From positions 558,001 through 622,000 of the forward strand of contig CADCXA010000031.1 of NCBI GenBank assembly GCA_902806565.1: DNA of 64,000 nucleotides, given 5' to 3'. The position numbers were made by a program, and so were the translations under genes. Numbering within the stretch: the first letter of the stretch is position 1; every line of letters begins with the position of its first letter. This DNA is from Hypoxylon rubiginosum. Its lineage: Eukaryota; Ascomycota; Sordariomycetes; Xylariales; Hypoxylaceae. Shown in pieces: positions 34,774-45,817 of this stretch. The notes under the pieces were generated by a model that was not told the origin of the DNA, made no database searches, and saw only the letters and a program-made list of their open reading frames with translations.

Positions 34774-36741
34774 ATGCACCCTTCCTTCATACTCACAGAA
34801 GCTAGCTCCGTGAAAACACTACCGACTATCATGGCCATGACGCCGAGGTTATGGGCGGTGCAGGTCCTTGCTCTCGTTGGGGCTGGCCTTTGCCTTCTCT
34901 CAATGTCGATTCTTTTGGTCAAGTTCAATCACCAACCAATCTTCTCCTGGCATGGCGTGACGCTTAATGCTCTCGTCTCTGTCCTTTCGACGGCTAGTAA
35001 GGGGGGTCTGTTGCTAACCGTAGAAGAGGCGACTGGCCAATGGAAATGGATCCTGTTTACGCGTCAACCACGTCCGCTTGTGGATTTCGACAGGATAGAC
35101 GAGGCAAGCCGTGGCCCTTTAGGAAGCCTGACTTTGATCTGGCGTCTCAAACGGGGGTGAGTCAACCACAAAATCCAGGCACTCGTCATCATGCCTACCT
35201 AAGGTACTTACCATTCGAGAAGAAGTTTCGTGCGACTTGGGGCAATAATAGTATTACTTGCTCTAGCTCTTGACCCATTTGCCCAGCAACTCATCCAGTT
35301 ACAGCAGGAGTTGCGTTTCATTGACGACCTGAATAACAACACATTATACCGTGCTGAGCGATATTCTAGAGGCAACGAGTTCATTGATGTGAACGGAAAC
35401 GCCTTGACAGATGTGGATTTCGCGATGCAAGCAGCGATCTTATACGGGCTATCACAGCCTATCTCCAACGTAGTTCAGCAATCACAGTATACTTGTCCCT
35501 CAAGCAATTGTTCATGGGATGCCTTCGACTCTTTGGCTGTTTGCAGTTCCTGTAACAACCAAGCATCGCATGTTCAACGACTACAGGATAGTGGTGGGCT
35601 AGCGGCCTACTTGCAGCAAGATCAGCCCAATATATTACTTTCTAGAGACGCAACTGCCTTTCGATTACCCAATGGACTGATTATAGATAATTCGAAATCT
35701 TGGAATTATACTTCAGCCTCGGTGTATGGCAGTGCATACATGACGACCTTTGGGACCCCAAACCCAAGTGACACCAACAGCTTCCGAGATATCGATTCCC
35801 TTATTTGGTCCACGAGTATTTTCAAGACACATCCAAACGTGTCAAATCCCTCGGCTGTATGGCCTAACTTTCCTCTCGAGGCTACTGAGTGTGGTATATA
35901 TTACTGCGTCAATTCCTATAAGTCGTCTGTTCAAAATGCCGTTCTGTACGAGGAAACTACCCGGGTTATCTCTGCATTTCGGAACCCTGAATCTTGGCGG
36001 ATCCTAAATTCCTCCTTCGTTTCGATTAGGAACACAACCGAACTACAAAAGGCAAACATCGCCTTCGACAATATGACTTCGACAGCGGCCCGATCTGATC
36101 TCCAGCTTCTTGTGCCGCCCTCCAGTGGACGACCTGCTGCATACAATCTGTCACAGAATGCAGTCGACTCCATCTCTTCATATTTTCAAAAGACTTTCGC
36201 CGGGAAGCAACGCATTTACAAGGAAGAGACCTTCCAGGGCTATAGAGCGATAATACCAGGTCGCCTCAACGGCTATTATATATCAACGAGCCAAGTACAG
36301 TACGAGCCAAGTATTAACCAGGTTATTTGGCAAACGGACAATCTGACGGCGCTTTTTGAGGCTCTTGCCGTCAGCATGAGTAATGCTATCCGCTCGGGGG
36401 ACGATACAAGGGCACACCAGCAAGGCAAAACGGGAATCTTGATAACATACTACGAGGTCGAATGGCCGTGGATTTCGCTTCACATAACCGTATATGGAGC
36501 TAGCGTTGCTTTCTTAATCCTCACTATGTACCATGGTCGTGAGAAGGCTCCTGTATGGAAGGGAAGCTCCCTAGCCGCTCTGAGTTTTGGCGCTCGAGTG
36601 GGCGGCATCTTCGAAGGTATGGTAGATGTGGACAAGATGGAGCGCGAAGCAAGTGCAGAGGAGGTAAAGCTCCTAGTTGAGTATGATAACATACCCTTGG
36701 ATGAGTTGCAGGTGGCGTCGAACACTATAACCAATACATAG
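34774..36741 (+). CDS. DUF3176 family multi-pass membrane protein
   Basis: 634 residues in two exons, 34774-35156 and 35220-36741, with a 63-base intron (GTGAGT to TCGAG) that joins WRLKRG to RSFVRLGAIIV. The layout is that of the fungal DUF3176 family: two N-terminal membrane segments (about 27-48 and 55-80), the conserved block QWKWILFTRQPRPLVDFD followed by DEASRGPLGSL, a third segment at about 132-150 (LGAIIVLLALALDPFAQQ), a large extracytoplasmic domain of about 390 residues rich in Cys and N-glycosylation sites (for example CPSSNCSWDAF), and a C-terminal segment at about 546-567. No activity is known for this family. The start is uncertain: ATG 34774 is the first in frame, a later Met sits in TIMAMTPRLW, and an upstream exon is possible. 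Confidence 0.82.
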
Positions 36742-36929
36742 TTTTTCCCCTGCTTTCTAAAAACAAATATAAAATATATGTTCAAGTTTGAGACCCTCTG
36801 CTAAAATTGATACTCGATTACCTAACAGAGAAAGAAGCCAGACCCCTATTGACACATGCTATCTTAACGCATACCGACATTTTCCAAACCAATACATGTA
36901 GTAGCGTTTTGTACCATCGCCCTGCTCAT

Positions 36930-37721
36930 TTAGACATCCGATATACCTGTTGAGAGTACTCGAAGACACCTACCAAAGCCGCCATTCGGACCTATCAACT
37001 CGTCGACCGCATTGCAGACCGTCTTCATCGGCACCATATCTGCCCTGGCCGCATCGGACGGCTTCCTCTTTTCGGTAAAAACAGGGCCAGGGCAGATGCT
37101 TGATACCCTAATCCCATCGCTCTCTTTGAACGGAGTAGCAATGGCACAGGCAAAAGCCACCAGGCCATGCTTGGTAGCCGTGTACAAGGGAATGGGTGAA
37201 TAAGTTTCCAGTCCGGCTATAGACGACATGAAGACTAGGCTCGGGTCGGAGTCTGCCAGCTGGCTATTCTGTCTAGAAAGGCGGAGGTAATGCTGAGCCA
37301 GGTAGGCACACATAACGGCGCCTTTGAGGTTGATATCGAGCAGAGATAAAGATGGCTCCGGCGGTGGCGTGCTCGACTGAGTCTGGTAAAAGTTTCTGGG
37401 ATCGGTGACGCCGGCGTTGGCGAAGACGAAATCGAGCCTCGAATGGTGCTTCATAGTGTCATCGAAGGCACTACTAAGTGAGGCGTAATCTCGAACGTCT
37501 GCTTCGTAGAATGTCGCGCCTATGTTTGCGGCCGCACTTGTTCCTTTCTCCTTGTCAATATCGACGATGCTTACAAGCCAACCTTTAGCTGAGAGCATGG
37601 TAGCTATTGCATATCCGATCCCAGATGCTAAGCTTGGTGTTAGATGAAGCGGACTCACTGAGAAAAACTGAAACGTACCTCCACCAGTGATCAAAGCAAC
37701 TTTCGACGCTGGTGCCATCAT
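36930..37721 (-). CDS. Short-chain dehydrogenase/reductase (SDR)
   Basis: A classical NAD(P)-dependent oxidoreductase of 246 residues in two exons, 37721-37679 and 37627-36930. The 51-base intron (GTACGT to GCTTAG) interrupts the cofactor motif, and splicing restores TGGASGIG at residues 12-19. That motif proves the intron, although the unspliced frame also stays open. Other family marks are Asp37 after the second beta strand (suggesting NAD preference), NAG at 85-87, Ser149/150, and the catalytic YTATK with Tyr163 and Lys167. The PG motif follows at 194-195. The substrate is unknown. The C-terminus is short; a 3' intron near GGFG that would replace the last dozen residues cannot be excluded. 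An upstream TTG frame extension is not used. The gene ends at 36930, tail to tail with the DUF3176 gene. Confidence 0.87.
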   Translation of the reverse strand: MMAPASKVALITGGGTFQFFSVSPLHLTPSLASGIGYAIATMLSAKGWLVSIVDIDKEKGTSAAANIGATFYEADVRDYASLSSAFDDTMKHHSRLDFVFANAGVTDPRNFYQTQSSTPPPEPSLSLLDINLKGAVMCAYLAQHYLRLSRQNSQLADSDPSLVFMSSIAGLETYSPIPLYTATKHGLVAFACAIATPFKESDGIRVSSICPGPVFTEKRKPSDAARADMVPMKTVCNAVDELIGPNGGFGRCLRVLSTGISDV

Positions 37722-38029
37722 GACGGAGCTACCTGGAGTGAAAAGAGGCAAGGGCGAACTGTTGTGAGAGTCTGTCAAAATAGCTAGAGAACAAAACCAA
37801 CTATTAATTCTTGGGCTTCTGACAAGTGAAACAATCCCAAGGTCGCGGTTCTCCCGAAGCCTATATGATCATATCAAGTACCGTACGACTATGAGCACGC
37901 TTACCTACCAACCACTGCTTAGTGATGCCATATTCCCCGCCTCTATCTTACCAGCATGTTCCCGTTAGTTAAAACTATGGTTAGGTGGGTGTTCTTGTTC
38001 TAGCATAAACCGAGATTGATGGTGAGAAA
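37722..38029. other. SDR promoter region
   Basis: About 300 bases of ordinary composition upstream of the minus-strand SDR gene. They end where the sequence turns abruptly A/T-rich. No clear promoter element is recognised. Confidence 0.4.
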
Positions 38030-38548
38030 AACGTGTTACGTTCCAACGATAATTATGAAATCGCAATTTATCGTAAGTAATAAGAAGTTCTAATTAATAA
38101 ATTTATAGCTACATGTTAACTCACATTATAACTTTAGCGAAAAATGTTTATATAAATAAAAAAGTTAGTAAAAATATTTAAAAGATTACTTTTATTTAAA
38201 AGTAATATTAAGAAGCTTATTTAAAGAATTTTTATTTAATTAAATTTAATAATAAATTAAAATATAACTTTAAAAATTAAAAATAAGTTTTTAATAATAA
38301 TTTTTATATAATTTAAATAAGCTTAATATAAAATTATTTACTTAAATATATTTATTTAAATTATTTATTAAATTATTAAATATAAACTAATTATTTATTT
38401 AAATAAGTTATATAATTAAATTAATATTTATAAAAAATTAAAAAATAAATATAATAAAATTATTAATTAAAAATATATATATTTATATTTTTTTAATTAT
38501 TTATATATTTAAATAAACTTAGTTTTTTTAAATTATTATTATTTATAT
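38030..38548. other. A/T-rich flank outside the left LTR
   Basis: This 519-base stretch is as A/T-rich as the retroelement beside it but lies outside its LTR and target duplication. It shows no similarity that I can see to the sequence just inside the right LTR. It may be an older mutated repeat into which the element inserted, or single-copy flank reached by spreading of the mutation process. Confidence 0.55.
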
Positions 38549-38871
38549 TATAATAAAAGTTTATATTAAAAACTTAAAATAATTTTAATTTAATATAATA
38601 ATTTTTATAGGTTTTAAAGTTTTTAATTTTTTTTAATTTAAATAAAAATTTAAAACTTTATTTATATTTTTAAATTATTATTTAATTTTTATTTTATTAT
38701 TATTTTAAACGTTTAATTAATATATATTAATTTTATTATTTTATTTTAAGTTATTTTTATTTATTTAATTTTTATTAACTTATATATTAATATATAAAAT
38801 ATATATTTATTAAAATTTATAATTATAAGTTTTTTTAATTAAATAAATTATTTAAATTAAATTATATAATA
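38549..38871 (-). repeat. Left LTR (3' LTR of the minus-strand element)
   Basis: A 323-bp direct repeat of 45490-45812 at a constant offset of 6,941. No insertion or deletion is visible, and the differences I can see are transitions. It begins TATAATAAAA, which would be TG... before G-to-A change, and ends TATAATA opposite TATAACA in the other copy. Confidence 0.9.
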
Positions 38872-38874
38872 TTA

Positions 38875-38886
38875 GTTTTTTTTTCC
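38875..38886 (-). other. Polypurine tract of the retroelement
   Basis: Minus-strand GGAAAAAAAAAC lies three bases inside the 3' LTR, which is the place of the plus-strand primer in LTR retrotransposons. A purine run survives RIP better than other sites because it has few C residues. Confidence 0.6.
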
Positions 38887-39599
38887 TTAAGTTTTATTTT
38901 AAAACGTTATTTTATAAACGTAAAAATTTATAAGTTTTTTTAGTTATTATTAATAAAAATTCTTTATAAAATATTTAACTTTTTTATTAAATAAATAATT
39001 ATAAAGTTTTTAAATTTAATATTTTTTAATAAATTATTTTTTTTATTTAATTAAATATTTTACTTTTTTTAAGTTTTTTATAAAATCTTTTATTTTTTTT
39101 ATTTAATAGTTTTTTATTTTAATTAAAATTATTTTTTATAAAACTTAATTAAAATTAAATAATATTTAGTTATTAATATAATAAAATTTAATAAAAAAAA
39201 TATAAAATAAGTTATAAATTTTTTAACTTTTAAAAAATATAAACTTTATAATAATTAAAAAAATTATTTTTTAAATTTTAAAAAATTTTAATATTTTTTA
39301 ATTTAGTTTTTTTATAGGTTTTTTTATTTTTATATTTTTAATGTTTAATATAATTAATTATTTTTCGGTATATTTAAAATTTTTAACGTGTTTTTTATTT
39401 ATTTAAGTTTTTATTTAATGTTAGTTTTATTTAAAATATTTTTAAATATTTTTTTAAATTTAAGTTATTTAAAAAAAATAAAATTAGTTTTTTAAGTTTT
39501 TAAATATTTTAAATAAAAGATTATATATTATAAAATAATAATTATAATTAATATAAAAAAATATTATATAAAAAAAAAATAAAACTATATTATTATAAA

Positions 39600-41440
39600 T
39601 AAATTTAACTATAAAAAATAAATCTTTTTAATTATTTATTTTATAGTTAATAAATAATTATAAGTAAATTTTAAAAGTTTAATTAAATTATTTAATTTAA
39701 TTATTAGTTTAAAAATAAAAAGTTATATTTATATAAAATTTAATATTTATTAACTTAAAAAAATCTTTTTATAAATATATTATAAACTTAAAGTTTTTAT
39801 TAAAAATAATATTTAATAATATATTATATAATTTTTAATATTTTTTAATAAAAATTTTAATAAAATTATTAATTTTTTTTATTTTTATTTTAAAAAAAAT
39901 AAAATAAGTTATTTTTATAAAAAGATTTATTATTACTTATATAAAATTATATTTATTTAATAATAATAAATCTATAATAAAATTTATTATAATAATATAT
40001 TAAAATTTATAATAAAATTTTATAAATTAAAAAAAACTATAAAATATATATTTTAAAATCTTATTTTTTTAACATTTTAAATATCTTTTAATATATTTTT
40101 TAATTATATTTTTTAAATTAAACCATTAAAAATTATAAATTATTAATTTTATAGTTTTATTTATTTTTATATAATTAATAATATATATATTATATTTAAA
40201 TTTTATAATTTCTTATTATAAAACTATTAATATTTATAAATAATTTTTATAATAAAATAAGTTATTTTATATTTTTATATTTTTTCCTGGTTAAATTTTT
40301 TATTTTAAGTAAATAAGATTTTTTAACATGGTTTTTTTAAAATTTTTTATAAATTTTAATAACTATTATAATATTTTAAAACTATAAAATTATTTTAATA
40401 TAAATAAAATAACAGTTAAAATAATAAATATAATTTCTTATAAATATAAAAAATATTTTTTTTATAAAACTAAAATAATTAACTGGTTTTTAACCTTTTT
40501 TTTTTTAAAATAATATTATAATAATTTAAATAAAATATTAATTTTTTTATTTAAATATCCCAATTAATAATTAATAATAAATTAATATAAAATAAACTAT
40601 TAAACTTATTAAACTTATTTTTAATTTAACATTTTAATAATAATAAAATAAAAAAAATTCTAATAATTAAAATAAATTTTAATTTAATAATATACTTTTT
40701 TAAAATATTATTTTTATTTTTTAAAAAAATTAATAATACTTAATAGTTTTTTATTATAAATTTTATAATTTATTTTAACTAAATTTAATTTTTAAAAATA
40801 AAATACTATAAAATAAAATTTCCTTATTTTATTTTTTTAAAATAAAACTAATTTTATTATAAAATCTAAAACATTTATTTTAATATAAATAATTAAATCT
40901 AAATTAAAATAAGTAAGAATTAAAATAATTATAAATTAATTTTTTAATATTTTAAAAACAATTAATATTAATTTTATTTATTTTTAATTTTTTTTATCTT
41001 TTTTATTAATATTTATTAAAGGTTTAATTATCGTTAAAAAGTTATAAATAAAATATTAATAAAAGTTTATAAATCCTATAAATTACTAGTATTTTTTAAG
41101 GTTAATTAAATTTTTTTATTTTTAAATATTTTTAATTTTATTTAAATTTATAAATATATTATTAATTTTAATAATATATCTTAAAAATTTAACTTTTTAA
41201 ACTTTCCAGGAACATTTTCTTAGTAATATAACTAAATAATATTTTATTAACTATTTAAAAATTTCTTTTATTAAAATATTATATTTTTTTTAAATATTTT
41301 TATAAATAAAAATATCATTAAAATAAATAAATATATTAACGTTAATTAAATCTTAAAAAATATTATTTATTATAACTTAAAAAATTATTAAAACATTAAT
41401 AAATCTAAAAAATATTACCAGGTATTTATATAAATTATAT
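39600..41440 (-). pseudogene. Remnant pol: reverse transcriptase, RNase H and integrase
   Basis: Three domains can be read on the minus strand. Reverse transcriptase (about 41435-41300): YKYLVIFFRFIN, where YEYLVMPFGLTN is the family form, followed by a run fitting the N-A-P-A-T-F-Q block, and then FIYFNDIFIYK in place of the YLDDILIYS active-site motif. RNase H (about 40900-40745): IKINVLDFIIK for the T-D-A-S-D-F block, then VFYF, a stop, and KLNLVKINYKIYNKELLSI. Integrase (about 39830-39600): the H-P-Q-T-D-G-Q block is present with both Gln codons changed to TAA. Every departure from the family form is explained by C-to-T or G-to-A changes, including active-site Asp to Asn. The reading is by eye. 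Confidence 0.85.
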
Positions 41441-44400
41441 TTATATTTAAAAACTATTTTTTATTTAATTTTTTTTTTAATTTATATAAAATTAAACTTA
41501 AATTTAAAATTAATTTTAATAAAAAACTTAGTAATTTTAAATTATATTTAAAATTCTATAATTAAAAAAATTAAATAATAAATTAATATAATAATAACAT
41601 TAAATTTTTAATAATTAATAATAAATTATAATAAATTTTTTAAATTTACTTTTTTAATAAATATTATTAAAATAATATATAATAAAATAAACTTCTTAAT
41701 TTTTTTTATATTAATTATTTTTTTTAACTAAAACTTTAAAGTAAATAATTCCTTTTTATTTATAATATAAAAAAATCTTTAAAAAAATACTTTTTTTTTA
41801 TAAAAATTTATAATATAATCTTAAAATTAATAATTAAAAAATTATTATTTTACTTTTTAAATTATAATTAAATAAAATTCTTAAAATTCTTTAAAAACAT
41901 TTTTAAATATTTTTTAAATATTTATTTAAATTATAATTAAAATAAAAAAAAACGTTAATAAATTTATTAAAACCTTATTAATATAATTTTTCTTATAGTA
42001 TTTAAAAATAAATTAAATTCTTTAAATTTAAAAAAAAAAATAAACTGGTTAATATTATTTAAACTATTATTAAAAAAAATAATATTATATTTCTTATTTA
42101 AATTAATAAATTTAAAGTTAAAATAAATAAAATAATTTTTTTAATATTATAATATAAAAACTTTTAAATAAAATCTATTTTTTTATTTAAATATTAAAAT
42201 ATTAAAATTTATTATAAATTAAAAATATTATTATTTATAAATAAAGATTTTTTATTAATATGTTTTAAAAAAAAATATAATTAATATATTATTTTTTATA
42301 TTTATAAATACTTTTATTTAATATTTCTTATTATTATAAATAAATATTATTTTATAGATAAGTTAATTTTTAAAATATAACTTAAAAATTAATTTATTAA
42401 AAATTAAAAACTTTTTATAGTTTATAATTTAATATATTAAAAAAAAATATAAAAGTTTATTAATATTTTTTATAATTTTATATATTTTTTTTAATTTTAA
42501 TTATTTAATAAATAAAATTTATTATAATTTTTATATTTTAATTAAAATAAATTTGTTATTAAGTTATTAATTTTTTATTAATATAATAAAATAACTATTT
42601 AAAAATTTAAATTAAAATCTTTTTTTTTAGTAATTTTTTAAAAAAAAAACTCCATTAAAATTAAATTAATTTTTACTTTTTTTATAAATATAAAAACCAA
42701 TGTTATATTATTATTAAACTTTTATTTTATAAAAATAATTTTTTTTAAAATTATAAACAATTTTTTTTTATTAATATTTTTTTTTATAAAATAAAATAAA
42801 ATTTTATAATTATTTTTTTTATAATATTAATATAAATATTTATTTTTTTTATATTAATTAATATTTATTTAATTAATTTTTTATAAAACTTTTTTATTAA
42901 AAACCTAGTATTTATTTTTAAAATTAAATTAATTACTATTTATTTATTAATTTTACTTTTTTAAAAATTAATTTTAATTAAATTTAAAACGGTTATTTTT
43001 ATTATAAAATTAATAACTTAATTTTAATTATTTTATTATTAAATTAAAAATTTTTTTTTTAATATATTAAAATTTATAAATATATTTTTATAAATTTACT
43101 TAGTTTTTTAAATAATATTAATAAATTTTTTATTATTATTTAAAAAACTTTTTTAATAAAAATATATTAATTTAATAATTTTATTTAATAAAATTTTAAT
43201 AATATAATTCTAAAAAATAATTTTAAACTATTAAATTAACTTATTAAAATTTAATATTTTAGTAAAATATTAAATTATATTTTTATAATATTTAAGTTTA
43301 AATATTTTCTTTAAATTATAATATTTTTTTAAAAAGTTTTTAAAACATTTTTTTAAAATAAATTTATAATTTATTTAAAAATTTATAAATTTTATTTACT
43401 TTATTATTTATAATTTTTATTAATATTATATTTAAGTTTTTTTTTATTAATAAAAACCTTATTTAATTAATATAATAATAATTTTTTAAAAAGTTTTTTA
43501 TATATATTATAATAAAATTAAAATATTAAAATATTAAATTAAAATATTAAAATGTTAAAATATCACGTAATATCTTAAGCCGTATATAACTTAAGCTTAC
43601 TATGTAACTTACTTAAATATTATATTAAAATAACTTTTTTTTAAATATTATTTTTATTATATACAATGTTTTAATATTAATTAAATATTTATATTAATTA
43701 ACGTATTTTTAATATATCTTTTATATTTATTATTATTTATAATAACTTTTAATTATAAGATATTAAAGTTATATTTTATTATAATATTTTTATATATAAT
43801 TTTACTTTTAAATATTAAAATTAAAACTTAAAAAAATCCTTATTATTATAAATAATAAATTTATTAAAATATATAAAATTAATAATAATAAAAATAAAAT
43901 AAATTAATTATTTAAATATATAAATTAATTTATTTTTTAATATAATTAAAAAAGTTAATTTAATATATAAAATATAAAATAATAATAACTTTTATAAAAA
44001 TCTTAATAATAATTTATTTTTTTTATTATTAAAATTATTTAAATTATTATTAAAATTATTAAAAAAAAATAATAAATTTTTTTTTATTTCCTTTAAATAT
44101 AAAAAGTTTAATTTAAATAAAATTAAATTAAATTTAAATATTAATAATAATTTTTTTAATTTAATTAATTTATAAAATTTAAATAAATAATTAATTTTTT
44201 ATTTTTATTTTTAAACTAAAATATATAAATAAAAAATAAATGTTAAAAATAATATTAATTTAAATTAATTATTAAAAATTAAATTTAAATGTAATTTATT
44301 TTTTTATATTTTTAAATATTAATTATATATTAATTAATTAATTAGTAATTAATTATTTAATAAACTTAATAAAAACAGTTTTAATATATATTTAAAAATC

Positions 44401-45489
44401 TAATAGTTATTTTTAAAAAGTTTAATTTAATTAAGCTAGATTAATATATTTTTAAATAAATAATTTATTAATTTAAAAGTTTTTAATAATAATTTATTTA
44501 ATAATTTTATTTTAAGTTTTTTTATAAATATTAAAATTAATATATAATAATTTTAAAACTAAATATTATTTTTAAATAATTTAAATTAACTTATTAATTA
44601 TAACTTATTATATAATATTATTATTTATAAATTTAATAATAATTTTTTAAACTTATTATAAAAATATTTAATTAAATTATTTAATTTAATATTTAAAACT
44701 AATAATTTAAATAATTAATATTTTAATTTTTATATTATATATTTAAATAATAATATTATAAATTATATAAAAAATATTATAATTTTTATAAACTTTTTAA
44801 TTTTTTTAATAAATAATATTTACTTAAATAATTAAAGTTTAAATAATATTATAAAAGTTTTATATTTAAATATAAAATTATAAAATTTATTTTAAAAAAT
44901 TAATAATAATAACGTTAAATATAATAAAATTAGGGGTATTTTTTATAATTAATTTATAATTTTAAGGTTAATAAAATATAAAAACTAAGCTTTTAAATTA
45001 AAATATTATTTTTATTTTAATAAATTTTTAAATAATAAAAAAAATATTAAGTTTAATAAAAAATCTTTTAAGTTTTTAATAAGGAAAAAATAAAAAAGAT
45101 TTTTATTAATATCGTTTATATAAAAAGTCGATTAATTAAAAGGTTTTTTTAATTAAAAGGATTTTAAATTTAAATTTTTTAAAAAATAAAATAAGTTTTT
45201 TTTATTTTAATAATTTTAAAATAAAATATAATAAAATTATTAATAAAAATAATAATAATATTAAATTATAAAAAAGTTATATTAAAATAATAATATAAGT
45301 TATTTTAAAAAAAATATTTTTTAATAATAATAAAAAAATATTATTTATTAAAAAAAAAAGTTTTAAATTATTAAAAAATGTTATAAAATAGTTAATTTAA
45401 AATAAAAAAATCTTAAAATATTTAATATTTTAAAAATTTTTATTAATTATTTAAATTTAATATAGTTTTTAAAAAAAATAAAAATTATT

Positions 45490-45812
45490 TATAATAAAAA
45501 TTTATATTAAAAACTTAAAATAATTTTAATTTAATATAATAATTTTTATAAATTTTAAAATCCTTAATTTTTTTTAATTTAAATAAAAATTTAAAGTTTT
45601 ATTTATATTTTTAAGTTATTATTTAATTTTTATTTTATTACCGTTTTAAACGTTTAATTAATATATATTAATTTTATTATTTTATTTTAAATTATTTTTA
45701 TTTATTTAATTTTTATTAACTTATATATTAATATATAAAATATATATTTATTAAGATTTATAATTATAAGTTTCTTTAATTAAATAAACCATTTAAATTA
45801 AGTTATATAACA
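45490..45812 (-). repeat. Right LTR (5' LTR of the minus-strand element)
   Basis: Partner of the left LTR, 323 bp. It keeps a few more C and G than the left copy (for example CC at about 45568 and CCG at about 45650 where the left copy has TT and TTA), so the two copies were mutated independently. The plus-strand end reads ATAACA before the TATAT duplication. Confidence 0.9.
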
Positions 45813-45817
45813 TATAT

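Larger units (their letters stand above)
38549..45812 (-). mobile_element. RIP-degraded Ty3/Gypsy LTR retrotransposon, full length
   Basis: A 7,264-bp element with 323-bp LTRs at both ends and identical flanking pentamers TATAT (38544-38548 and 45813-45817) as the target duplication. The outer LTR end reads ACA on the plus strand, hence TGT at the 5' end of the minus-strand element. A purine tract GGAAAAAAAAAC (38886-38875, minus strand) sits just inside the 3' LTR, where a polypurine tract belongs. Inside, pol can be read on the minus strand in the order reverse transcriptase, RNase H, integrase, which is the Ty3/Gypsy order. Almost all C and G outside a few contexts have been changed to T and A, and former Gln, Arg and Trp codons are now stops. 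This is the pattern of repeat-induced point mutation (RIP). Gag should lie at about 42-45.4 kb but cannot be recognised. The element cannot move on its own. Confidence 0.93.

Noticed and set aside
36930..37000. Additional 3' intron in the SDR gene extending the C-terminus
   Set aside because: A GTAGGT...GCAG intron is possible but the extension does not match the end of known SDR proteins better than the plain frame; left as uncertain.
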